Shown here piece by piece: positions 48,471 to 59,612 of a stretch of 64,000 nucleotides of DNA. The position numbers and the translations under genes are program-made. The stretch is from Hordeum vulgare subsp. vulgare (taxonomy: Eukaryota; Streptophyta; Magnoliopsida; Poales; Poaceae). How positions within the stretch are numbered: the stretch's first letter is position 1; the number at the start of each line of letters is the position of its first letter. The notes beneath the pieces were generated by a model. That model ran no database searches. It saw only the letters and a list, made by a program, of their open reading frames with translations, and was not told the origin of the DNA. The DNA lies in assembly GCF_904849725.1 (NCBI RefSeq), contig NC_058522.1, positions 455,950,844 through 456,014,843 on the forward strand, in the 5' to 3' direction.

Positions 48471-48821
48471 TCCAGAAAAAAAATTGTTTCATAGCTCAAA
48501 CCCGTGTTCTTGCTCATTTGGCTGTGATTTTCGATCTCCTTGCTCAAAGCACCATTCTCCGAACTGTTCTGGGGAAATTACTCCTTGGTAAGTGACTCCT
48601 CCATTGATCCAATTAGTTTTTGCTCTAGTGCTTTATCCTTCGCGAATTCTTGCTGCCTTGGTGACCCTGTTCTTGAGCTATAAAAGTTGATTTTAGCTGG
48701 TCCCAAGTAGTTTTAGCGCGTGATACGGTCTCTAGGCACTAGTAGGAGTAGTTGCTACAAGGTGTGGTGGGTCTTTATTCACTTTTCTCTTGAACTTCAA
48801 AAATTTCAGCAAAAGGAAATT

Positions 48822-49843
48822 ATGTTCAGGAGGAAGTTTCATGGTGCTTCCTCAAGTAAGAAGGGTCCTCGTCTCTCCTTTCGGGAGCCCGAACCTTTTC
48901 AACTAAGGGACGCACCGATGCAACCATGTGAATGGCCTTCCGATGAGTTCATGATCGAAGCAGGCTTCAAGGTGAGTTTGATGCACTTGTCCGCAATCCC
49001 GGGTTAGAAGAATTCCTCTCAGATAAATGTGAACAGTATGTTACGCTCACTGCCTCTTTCGTGCGTAGATTTAAATTTTTAGCTGGGCATGAATCATCCA
49101 TACTGTTTGATTTGTACGATAAATCCTATATTGTGGGTCTGGAGGATTTCAATAGGATTTGCAAGATACCCGATGGAGGTAGTGTTATTGATCCTCCTAA
49201 GTCTTCTGCCAGAGACTTTGTCTCCAGTATAACTATTGGAGAAACCAGAGACATCACGCAAGCCACCATAGGAAGCATCCATTTTCCTGCCTTGCACTAC
49301 CTTGCCCTCTTCATAGGTACGTGCATTAACGGCAAGGGTGCACATTGTCACCTATGCGCTTCCGACCTTAGTATCGTTAAGAACGCAGTAACAGGGGACA
49401 TGAGCTTCAATATGGGAGCTATTATAGCAAGGAGGCTGAATAAAAATGCCAGTGAGGGGGATTTCTTTGGCGGAGTTTATGCTAGACGCTTAGCAAATTT
49501 TCTAGGAGTATCCATCCGTCCAGAAGACCCTCCTCTCAGTACAACCTACCTTGATCGTGTCGCTCTAACACGCTACCAGTTCCTTGAGAGAGATCATGGA
49601 TCTCTTCTATACCGCTTGATATTTAACCGGCAGTGTGTTTTCCATATTACCCTTCCTGCTCCTGCTTTCTTTGAATTTCAGGTTAAAGGAAGATACTACA
49701 TAACCATAGGAGAAGCAGAGGAGTATGAGAGGGAGGCGACGGCTACTCGACTTCGCGAGACAGCTATTCAGGCGGTGGCTGCAGCACTCCCGTATAACAC
49801 TCATTATGACTTTGTGTTTCGCCAGGATCATCCATGGGAGTAG
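48822..49843 (+). pseudogene. ATHILA-ORF-like second ORF, unit A
   Basis: The ATG at 48822 gives MFRRKFHGASSSKKGPRLSF and DEFMIEAGFK. A one-base deletion then breaks the frame near 48970 (unit B keeps FDALVHNVGLEEF here). The second frame runs openly for 260 codons to 49843: FLAGHESSILFDLYDKSYIV, GLEDFNRICKIP, IGETRDITQATIGSIHFPAL, MSFNMGAIIARRLNKNASEG, then FRQDHPWE and stop. The pattern resembles the ATHILA ORF-1 family found downstream of gag-pol in Athila-lineage elements. Function unknown. One frameshift makes this copy non-functional, although most of the domain is preserved. Confidence 0.7.
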
Positions 49844-51783
49844 ACCAAGCTAGGCCAAAAGCCTAAGCTTGGGGGAGTACGTGTTCTCACCGACTTTATA
49901 TTCATGCTTATGCTTTCATTTTGTTAGCCGGTGTTTACACTTTGCCACTGTATTATCCATGCTAGTTTCTTTCCGTTTTGTTGTTTTCTTGTTTCGTGTC
50001 CTTTTGAGAAAACCCAAAAAGATTTTTCTTTCTTCTTTTGCTTGTTGGGAGCTTTCCCGTGTAAATAGTTTTCTTTTTCTTTGTGTCAAGGTAGAAGATA
50101 TTGGTTACAATGCTTAGTGGTTCTTACATGCTTACCTGTTTAGCTTTCAAAGAGCCATATTATTTTGTCTTCTCCTTTGTGTTTGCCTGCAGATTCAGCT
50201 TAGTCCAATGCGCTTATTATCGTTTTCATCGTTCGATCGTGCAAATGAAAGGCAACAATGATGATATATGATGAAGTGGCTGAGACTGAAAAGCTGGTAT
50301 AAACTCTATCTATTTTGTTTTTGTAAATATGACTAGCTTGTCGACCCAGATTTAACTTTGTTGTGTGAGAACCATGTTTGCAATGACAACTTAGAGATCA
50401 TAGTTTCTGATGCCATGCTTATTTAGCTGAGAGCTTATAATGGTTTGTCTTGATTGCCAACATAGATTTTGAGATGACTGTGATGTAGTATGATAGGATG
50501 GTATTCTCCTTTAAATGTTTCAAGTGGCTTGACTTGGCACATGTTCATGCATGTAGTTGAAACAAAATCAACATAGCCTCTATGATGTTCGTGTTCATGG
50601 TGATTTATATCATGTTCATGGTTGCACTCAATGTTAGTCAAACTCATTGCATCTAGATGTCTGTTGTCGCTCTCAAGTTGGTCGCTTCCCAGTCTTTTGC
50701 TAGCCTTCACTTGTACTAAGCAGGAATACTGCTTGGGCATCCACTTCCATCAACCCAAAAGTTTTTCCATGAGAGTCCACCATACCTACCTATTTGCGGT
50801 ATTTACCTGCCGTTCCAAGTAAATTTGCATGTGCCATTCTCTAAACCTTCAAGAAATAAATCTATTTTGCATGCCCGAACCGCTCATGTGGTGACAGAGG
50901 GCTATTCGTATCTTCCATGCTAGGAGTGTTATCCTCGACATGTGTTTATTCACAGTCATTCACGAGAAAGGGGCTGGTATTTGGGATGCCCAGTTCCATG
51001 CTTAAATCGAAAACATAACTGTAAAACAAGACACCCCCCCGGATTGATGTTAGTACGGACGGTACCCGAGGATTCGGCTAACCGTGGAGTGTGATTGATT
51101 GGTGGTGGGGGAGTTAAAACCTTACTTTTCTGTTTGGGAACCGCCTATAGCATGAGTAGCATGGAAGATATTGGGAACTCTTGGTCACTGCGTTGACAAT
51201 GAAAGCATGCCACCCAAAATTATTATCTCTGTTTTCAAAGCTTGAGCTCTGGCACCTCTGCAAATCAATGCTTCCCTCTGCGAAGGGCCTGTCTATTTAT
51301 TTTCCTGTCGAGTCATCCTCCTCTTATATAAGTGCAAATTAGAGAGCACCTCTGTCATTTTTATGCCTTGCTTTTCATTGATATTGAGTATGACTATGAC
51401 TAGATCTTCGTTGCTATGAATTACAATGTTTAGTGAGCCCTTGATCTTTGAAAGTGCTCTGCATTTATGTTTTGCGGTCTCAGAAAGAGCTAGCGAGATA
51501 CCACCTATTCATATTGCTTCATGCTTGTTTTGATTGAAGTGTTGGTATTTGAAACTCATTATTATTTGCTCGTTAGCTGATTATGCAATTGATATTAGTT
51601 TATCGTGAGACCTTTGTGTCATTTGCTTATGTGGTTAACTTGTGATCTTGCAAGAAATTCTGGTTATGAGTTAGACATAGTTGCAACAACAAGATCAAAC
51701 AGAGTTTGTCAAAGTTTTTCTTTCTCTCTCAGTTTGTCAACTGAGTTGCTTGAGGACAAGCAAGGTTTTAAGCTTGGGGGAGT
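49844..51783 (+). other. Long non-coding 3' region of unit A
   Basis: About 1.9 kb without credible frames, aligned with 57745-59612 of unit B. Ends with the polypurine tract TTTTAAGCTTGGGGGAG directly before the LTR. Confidence 0.85.
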
Positions 51784-53233
51784 TGATACGTCTCCAACGT
51801 ATCTATTTTCCAAACTCTTTTGCCCTTGTTTTGGACTATAATTTGCATGATTTGAATGGAACTAACCTGGACTCACGCTGTTTTCAGCAGAATTGCCTTG
51901 GTGTTATTTTTGTGCAGAAATCAAAGTTCTCCAAACATCCTGAAAATTTACGGGGAGCAATTTTGGAAAATATCAAAAATACCTGCGCCAGAATCCACCT
52001 GAGGGGGTGGGCCAGTGGGCCACAAGCCCCTGCTCTGCCACCACCCCCCTGGTGGCGGTGGGCAGGCTTGTGGGGCTCACAGGAACGTGCCGCCCCCAAT
52101 TCCAGCTCTATAAGTTGTCTTTCGTCCCAGAAAAAAAAAGAAGTTTTCGTCGCGTTTTCGATACAGAGGTGCCGCCACCACCTGTTCTTGATCTGGAGGG
52201 CAGATCTGGAGTCTGTCTTGGGCTCCGGAGAGGGGAAATCGTCGCCATCGTCATCGCCAACCTTCTTCCCTCTCCAATTCCATGAAGCTCTTCGTCGTTC
52301 ATGAGTAATCTATTCGTAGGCTCGCTGGACGGTGAGGAGTAGGATGAGATCTATCATGTAACGAGTTAGTTTTGATGGGGATTGATCCCTAGTATCCACG
52401 ATGTTCTGAGATTTGATGTTGCTACTACTTTGCCATGCTTAATGCTTGTCACTAGGGCCCGAGTGCCATGATTTCAGATCTGAAATTATTATGTTGTCAC
52501 CAATATATGTGTGTTTTAGATATGATCTTGCAAGTTGTAGTTACCTACTATGTGTTATGATCCGGCAACCCCGGAGTGACAATAACCGGAACCACTCCTG
52601 GTGATGACCATAGTTTGAGGACTTCATGTGTTCACCAAGTGCTAATGCGTTGGTCCGGTTCTTTATTAAAAGGAGAACCTTAATATCCCGTAGTTTCCTT
52701 TTGGACCCCGCTGCCACGGGAGGGATGGACAATAGATGTCATGCAAGTTCTTTTCCCTAAGCACGTATGACGACACACGAAATGCATGCCTACATCACAT
52801 TGACGAACGGGAGCTAGTCACATATCTCTCCGTGTTATAGCTATTGCATGATGAATATCATCCAAACAAATCACCGATCCAATGCCTACGAGTTTGTCCT
52901 ACTGTTGCTACTGATGTTACTTGTTTTGCTCTGCTGCTACTGTTGCTACTACTGTCGCTTGCTACTGTTGCTACTTGCTACTGCTGTCACTACTGCTGTT
53001 CCTTGCCACTGCTATTGCTCGTTACACTGCTGATACCTGCTACTTCGTTGTTACTGCTTCGCTGTCACTATTGTGCTTGCAGATACTAATCTTTCAGGTG
53101 TGGTTGAATCTGACACATTCAGCTGCTAATACTTGAGAGTATTCTCTCACCTCCCGTCGTGCGAATCAACAAAATTGGGTCGAATACTCTACCCTCGAAA
53201 ACTGCTGCGAACCCATGCGCTGGTGGGCCATCA
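51784..53233 (+). mobile_element. Shared middle LTR of the tandem Gypsy pair
   Basis: 1450 bp, TGATACGTCTCCAACG to GGTGGGCCATCA. It is at once the 3' LTR of unit A (polypurine tract upstream) and the 5' LTR of unit B (gag downstream). A TATA-like TATAAG lies at 52109-52114. A degenerate TGCTACTGT-type minisatellite occupies about 52895-53075. It aligns with 59613-61200. Confidence 0.9.
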
Positions 53234-53384
53234 ACAACATTCTTCCAGTTTCATTGTCGGGGAGTGCTAGCAGCATTCTTCTGGTGCCATTGCAGGAGAA
53301 GGTTAGTTGTTATAAGCATTCGTCTAGCTAACACTAGAGATTGCAGGATCATCACTTTTCTGGAGCCACTGCCAAGGAAGCACA
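53234..53384 (+). other. Repeated degenerate primer sites
   Basis: Three variants of the TTCTGGCGCCGTTGCCGGGGA primer motif follow in line: TTCCAGTTTCATTGTCGGGG (53242), TTCTTCTGGTGCCATTGCAG (53276) and TTCTGGAGCCACTGCCAAGG (53358). All are mutated. Confidence 0.6.
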
Positions 53385-55858
53385 GCTGACATCACACATA
53401 TTGCTAGAGTTGCTGCTAGACGTGATGATACTTCTGAAACTGCTGATGCTATTGAAGTAGAACCTACTACTATGCTTGAATTGCGTGTTATGCCTGATAC
53501 ACGTTATGTTATGGAGGGAGAGATAGCTGAGGATTTTCTTGTGTGTAAAGATAGCTATGATGTTGAGAAATTACTGCGCAAGTGGAAAGAAAAATCTCTG
53601 AACGGAAGGATGAAATACGACCCAAAGTTTCCTACTTCGCCTATCTTTATGACCGATAAGGATTATAAATTCTCTATCGACCCTGAGTTAATCACTCTGG
53701 TCGAATCTGATCCTTTTCATGGTTATGAGTCTGAAACGCTTGTAGCCCAGCTTACCAAACTGCACGATATAGCCACCCCATTCACTAGTGAGTAAAAGAT
53801 CCGCCACTACTATATCCTCAAGCTGTTTCCTTTCTCGCTAAAGGATGATGCTAAGACCTGGTTCACTTCTCTTTCTCCTGGTTGTGTGCGTAGCTCCCAG
53901 GATATGGTCTAGTACTTCTCTCAAAAATATTTCCCTGCCCAGAAGAAGCAAGCTGCCTTGCAGGAAATTTACAACTTTGCTCAAGATGAAGAAGAGAGTC
54001 TCCCACAAGCTTGGGGGAGGCTCATCCAGCTACTGAATGCTTTGCCTGATCACCCTCTTGAGAAGAATGAAATACTTCATATCTTCTATAATGGACTTAC
54101 TGATGCTTCCAAAGACCACCTAGATAGTTGTGCCGGTAGTGTTTTTAGGGAACGAACCGTAGAACAAGCTGAGATTCTACTGAATAACATCTTGTGCAAT
54201 GAGAATGCTTGGACTATTCCCGAACCACCTCCTAAGCCAACTCCGAAGAAGAGAGGTATTATATTCCTCAGTCCTGAAGATATGCAAGAAGCTAAGAAAT
54301 TTATGTGAGAGAAAGGCATTAAATCTGAAGATGTCAAAAATCTACCACCTATCGAAGAGATCCATGGTCTCGATAACCTGATACACGTAGTAGAAGTAAA
54401 TTCTCTGCGTAGGTTTGATGAGAGTGATATTCGTTTTGATAAACCTGCTAGCTTATGCATGGATGAATTTGATAACTTTGTTGCCAAACAACAAAGTTTC
54501 AATGATTATGTTAGCAGACAATTGGAACAAAATGCTCGTATGCTTATCCATTTAAGTGCTTGTGTGGACAAAAATGTCAATGATCTTAAACTTCTGAGTA
54601 AACATGCCTCTATGGTTACTACTCAGGTAGAACAAGTACTTAAAGCTCAGAATGACTTGCTCAATGAGTTGAATGACAATTCCGTCAGAGTCGTCACTAG
54701 AGGCGGTAGAATGACCCAGGAACCTTTGTATCCCGAGGGTCATCCGAAGAGAATTGAACAAGATTCTCAAGGAGTTAGCACTGATGCACCTAGTCATCCT
54801 AGAAAGAAGAAGAAAGATGATAGGAACCTGCACGCTAGCAACCCTGTTGGTGCTACACCTGAGAGTCCAAACAATGCCTCTGTCTCTCATGCTGAAACAC
54901 AATCTGGTGATGAACATGAGCCTAATGATAATATCAATAGTGATGTTCATAATGATGCTCAACCTAGCAATGAAAAGGATTTGGAGATTGGACTTCATCT
55001 TGATAACCCACAGCCTAAGACTAAGAGATACGATAAGAATGACTTCGCTGCTAGGAAGCATGGTAAAGAAAGGGAACCATGGGTTCAGAAACCCATGCCC
55101 TTTCGTCCCGAACCATCCAAGAAAAAGGATGATGATGATTTTGAGCGCTTCGTTAAGATGATTAGACCTGTCTTTCTGCAAATGCGTTTGACGGATATGC
55201 TCAAGATGTCTCCGTATGCTAAGTACATGAAAGATATTGTGAGTAATAAGAGGAGGATACCTGAGGTTGAGATTTCCACCATGCTCGCTAATTATACCTT
55301 TAAGGGTGGAACTTCTAAGAAACTAGGTGATCCCGGTGTGCCCACTATACCTTGATCCATTAAAGGCAACTACGTTAGAACTGCGTTATGCGACCTTGCA
55401 GCCGGTGTTAGTGGTATGCCTCTCTCTCTTTATCATAGACTTGAACTGGATAAGTTGACACCCACTGAAATCTCTCTGCAAATGGCCGACAAATCAACTG
55501 CTTTCCCTTGGCATTTGCGAGGATGTGCCTGTTGTGGTTGCTAAAGTCACCATCCTAATAGACTTTGTTATCTTGGATATTCCTGAGGACGATGCCATGG
55601 CGGTCATCCTATGAAGACCCTTTTTAAACACCGCAGGGGCTGTTATAGATTGCAACAAAGGCAACATCACTTTCCATGTCAACGGTAATGAGCATACGAT
55701 GCACTTTCCGAAGAAACAATATCAAGTACATTGCATCAATGCTATCGAAAGAACTTCATCGATTCTTATTGGGAGCTTTGAATGCCCTATTCCTCGTGTC
55801 CAAATGAAGTATGATTTGCTTGTTGGGGACATTCACATCCTCATTGAGGTGACCTAGT
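53385..55858 (+). pseudogene. Gypsy gag-protease, unit B
   Basis: Longest gag copy in the window. It starts near 53385 (ATG not obvious) with IARVAARRDD and then TMLELRVMPDTRYVMEGEIA. The capsid core follows: YYILKLFPFSLKDDAKTWFT and LPQAWGRLIQLLNALPDHPL with FYNGL, and continues through the hydrophilic linker to FERFVKMIRPVFLQM. Stops lie near 53793 (TAA), 53909 (TAG), 54306 (TGA) and 55353 (TGA, where unit A has a Cys codon). The protease motif is damaged (DLAAGVSG instead of DLGAGISV), and a deletion near 55510 shifts the frame. The fold is that of the plant Retrotrans_gag family. Clearly non-functional. Confidence 0.88.
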
Positions 55859-56074
55859 GACTATTCGAAAATTATCCGTTCTCTTTTGCGATTCGAAAAG
55901 GTTTGTCGAGGAGACTTGATCAACCTCATTGACGGATTTCTTTCGATGACCATAAAATGGATGAATCGAGGAGTCACGAACCTCTGTTTTGAGCTTTCAC
56001 CTTCGGCTGCTTAGAAGAAAAATGATAGCTTTAGTCTAGTTTTCCCTGTTTTCTGTTTTAGCGTCCGGTAGAAA

Positions 56075-56290
56075 AATACCCCGAAAATAAAAGTTCTCCG
56101 AACGTCCTGAAAATCAAGTATGATTTTTTCTGGAATTTTTGAAAAATTCTGAGACAAAGAGCTTGTCTAGGGGTTGTACCAGTGGGCCACAAGCCCTTGG
56201 GGCGCGGGCACCCCCCTGGCCGCGCCACCCAGGCTTGTGGGGCCCGCAGGCACCCCCTCCACTCATTCTTGCTCTCATCTGGTTCTCCTA
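56075..56290 (+). promoter_or_regulatory. LTR-like promoter segment before the second ORF, unit B
   Basis: Counterpart of 48240-48470: ATAAAAGTTCTCCGAACGTC, CTGAAAAT, then CAGTGGGCCACAAGCCC and CACCCCCCTGGCCGCG. A GTAAGT donor at 56408 and TTTCAG acceptor at 56629 precede the ATG at 56639. Its presence in both units shows it is part of the element. Confidence 0.55.
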
Positions 56291-56638
56291 CCTCCAGAAA
56301 AAATCGTTTCGTAGATCAAACCCGTGTTCTTGCTCCTCTTGCTGGGATTTTCGATCTCTTTGCTCAAAGCACCGTTCTCCGAACTGTTTTGGGGAAATTA
56401 CTCCTTGGTAAGTGACTCCTCCATTGGTCCAATTAGTTTTTGCTCTAGTGCCTTATACTCCGCGTATTTTTGCTGCCTTGGTGACCATGTTCGTGAGCTT
56501 TGCATGCTGATTTTAGCTGGTCCCAAGTTGTTTTGATGCATAATATAGCCTCTAGGCACTTGTGGGAGTAGTTGCTACTAGTTTTGTTGAGCCTTGTTCA
56601 CTTTTCCTTTGGGTCACTGAAAATTTCAGAAAAGGAAG

Positions 56639-57744
56639 ATGTTCAGGAGAAACTTTCATGGTGGTTCCTCAAGCAAGAGAGGTCCTCGTCTTGCGATTCG
56701 GGAGCCTGATCCTTACCAACCAAGGGACGCGCAGGTACAACCATGTGAATCGCCTTCTGATGAATTTATGATTGAGGCAGGTTTCAAAGATTAGTTTGAT
56801 GCACTTGTTCACAACGTCGGACTCGAAGAATTCATCTTCGATAAATGTGAACAGTATGCTGCTCTCATTGCCTCTTTTGTTCGTGGATTCAAATTTTCAG
56901 CTGGCCGTGAGCCATCGCTACTGTTTGATCTCTATGATAAATCGTATACCATGGATTTAGAGGATTTCAATAGAATTTGCAAAATACCTATTTGGGGTAG
57001 CCTCAATGATCCTCCTAAATCTTCGGTTAGAGATGTTTGCTCTAGTATTACAGTTGGAGAAACTAGAGACATTACGCAAGCTACCATGGGGAGTATTCAT
57101 TTTCCTGCCTTGCATTATTTTTCCCTCTTCATAGGCAGATGCATTAATGGTAAGATTGAGCATTGTCACCTCTACGCACCCGACCTTAGTATCCTTAAGA
57201 GCGCAGTGACGGGCGACAAAAGCTTCAATATGGGAGCTATAATAGCAAGGAGGCTGAACAAGAATGCTAATGAAGGGATTTCTTTGGTGGGATCTATGCC
57301 ACTCGCATAGCAAATTTTCTTGGAGTACCCATCCGCAAAGGAGATCCCCCGCTCCATACAGCTTTCCTTGACCGCGTCGCTTTGACACGCTACCAGTTCC
57401 TTGAGAGGGATGACGAATTCCTCCTATATCATCTGATATTTAACCGGCGGCGTGTCTTCCATATTACCCATCCTGCTCCTGCCTTCTTTGACTTTCAGGT
57501 AAAACGGAGATATTACATAAGCAGAGAAGAGGTAGAGGAGTATGAGAGGGAGTCAAAGGCCGCTTGTCTCCATGAGGCAGCTATTCAGGCAGTGGCTGCA
57601 GCGCTCCCGTATAGCCCCCATTATGATTTTGGGTTTCGCCAGGACCATCCATGGGAGTACACCAACTTAGGCCAAAAGCCTAAGCTTGGGGGAGTACGTG
57701 TTTTCACCGACTTTACATTCTTGCTCATGCTTTCACTTTGTTAG
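56639..57744 (+). pseudogene. ATHILA-ORF-like second ORF, unit B
   Basis: The ATG at 56639 gives MFRRNFHGGSSSKRGPRLAI, then PSDEFMIEAGFKD and a stop near 56792. The frame continues as FDALVHNVGLEEFIFDKCEQ, filling the part lost in unit A. Frames 56951-57310 and 57382-57744 carry LEDFNRICKIPIWGSLNDPP, TMGSIHFPALHYFSLFIGRC and RYYISREEVEEYERESK. One frameshift lies near 57275. The normal stop after FRQDHPWE is lost (TAC), so the frame runs on to 57744. Confidence 0.7.
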
Positions 57745-59612
57745 TCGATGTTCACACTTCGCCACTGTATCATCCATTCTAGTTTATTATATTTTTCTAG
57801 TTGTTATTTCATGTGTGTGTCTAGTTTGAGAAAAGCCAAAAAGATTTTATTTTTCTTTTTTTGCTTGTTGGGAGCTTTCCCGTGTAGATAGTTTTCTTTT
57901 TCTTTGGGTCAAGGTAGAAGATAATGGTTACAATGTTTAGTGGCTCTTGCATGCATACCTGTTTAGCTTTCAAAGAGCCATATTACTTTGTCTTCTCCTT
58001 TGTGTTTGCCTACAGATTCCAACTTTAGTCCAATGCACGAGCACGATTATTATTGGTCACATCATTCGGTCGTGCAAGTGAAAGGAAATAATGATGATAT
58101 ATGATGAAGTGACTGAGCGTGGAAAAGCTGGTATGAACTCGATCTATTTTGTTTTTGTAAATATGACTAGCTCACTGTTCCTGATTCAGCTTTGTTCTGA
58201 GAGAAACATGTTTGCAATGACAACTTAGAGATCATAGTTGCCGATGCCATGCTTACTTAGCTAGGAGCTTATAATGGTTTGCCTTGGTTGCCAACATGAA
58301 TGTTGAGATGACTATGATGTAGTATGATAGGATGGTATCCTCCTTTGAATGATTCAAGTGGCTTTACTTGGCGCATGTTCATGCATGTAGTTGAAACAAA
58401 ATCAACATAGCCTCTATGATGTTCATGTTCATGGTGATTTATGTCCTACTCATGCTTGCACTCAATGCTAGTTAATCTCAATGCATTTTGATGACTATTG
58501 TCGCTCTCTAGTTGGTCGCTTCCCAGTCTTTTGATAGCCTTCACTTGTACTAAGCGGGAATACTGCTTGTGCATCCACTTCCATAAACCCAAAGTTGTTC
58601 CATATGAGTCCACCATACCTACCTATGCGAGGTATCTACCTGCCGTTCCAAGTAAATTTGCTTGTGTCACTCTCTAAACCTTCAAGAAATAATCTGTTTT
58701 GCATGCCCAAACCGCTCATGTGGTGACAGGGGGCTATCAATATCTTCCATGCTAGGCGTGTTATCCTCGATATGTGTTTATTCACTATCATTCACGAGAA
58801 AGGGGACGGTAATTGGAATTCCCAGTTCCATGCTCAAATCAAAAAGATAATTGCAAAAAAACTCCCCCAGGATTGATGTTGGTATGGACGGTACCCGAGG
58901 ATTCGGCTAGCCGTGGAGTGTGATTGATTGGTGGTGGGGTAGTCAAAACTTTACTTTTCTGTTTGGGAACCGCCTATAGCATGTGTAGCTTGGAAGATGT
59001 TGAGAACTCTTAGTCATTGCGTTGACAAAGAAAGCATGCCACCCAAAATTATTATCTCTATTTTCAAAGCTTGTGCTCTGGCACCTCTGCAAATGAATGC
59101 TTCCCTCTGCGAAAGGCGTGTCTAATTATGTTCCTGTTGAGTCATCCTTCTCTTATAAAAGCACCAATTAGAGAGCACCTCTGTCATTTTTATGCTTTGC
59201 TTTTAACTGTGTTGAGTATGACTATGACTGGATCTTCATTGCCATGAATTACAATGTTTAGTCAGCCCTTGGTCTTTGAAGGTGCTCTGCATTTATGTTT
59301 TGCGGTGTCAGAAAGAGCTAGCGAGATACCATCTGTTCGCACTGCTTCATGTTGTTTTGATTGAAGTGTTGACATTTGAGGCTTATTATTATTTGCTCGC
59401 TAGTTGATTATGCAATTGATATGAGTTTAGCATGAGACCTAGATGTCATTTGCTTATGTGGTTTGCTTGTGATCTTGCTGAAACTCTGGATATGAGTTAG
59501 ACATAGTTGCAACAACAAGATCAAACAGAGTTCGTCAAAGTTTTTCTTTTGTCTCTTTCAGTTTGTCAACTGAATTACTTGAAGACAAGCAAGGCTTTAA
59601 GCTTGGGGGAGT
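57745..59612 (+). other. Long non-coding 3' region of unit B
   Basis: Aligned with 49844-51783. Ends in the polypurine tract GCTTTAAGCTTGGGGGAG before the LTR. No credible gene. Confidence 0.85.

Larger units (their letters stand above)
46692..51783 (+). mobile_element. Gypsy unit A (Sabrina-like), 5' truncated internal domain
   Basis: Begins inside gag and lacks its own 5' LTR and gag start. Order: gag C-terminus and protease (to 48034), LTR-like internal segment, ATHILA-ORF-like frame (48822-49843), about 1.9 kb non-coding, polypurine tract (AAGCTTGGGGGAG), then the LTR at 51784. It aligns in full with unit B at an offset of about 7.8 kb. No reverse transcriptase or integrase. The family name Sabrina is from memory. 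Confidence 0.85.

Noticed and set aside
52844..53136. Leu/Cys/Tyr-rich frames in three phases
   Set aside because: They derive from the TGCTAC minisatellite in the LTR.
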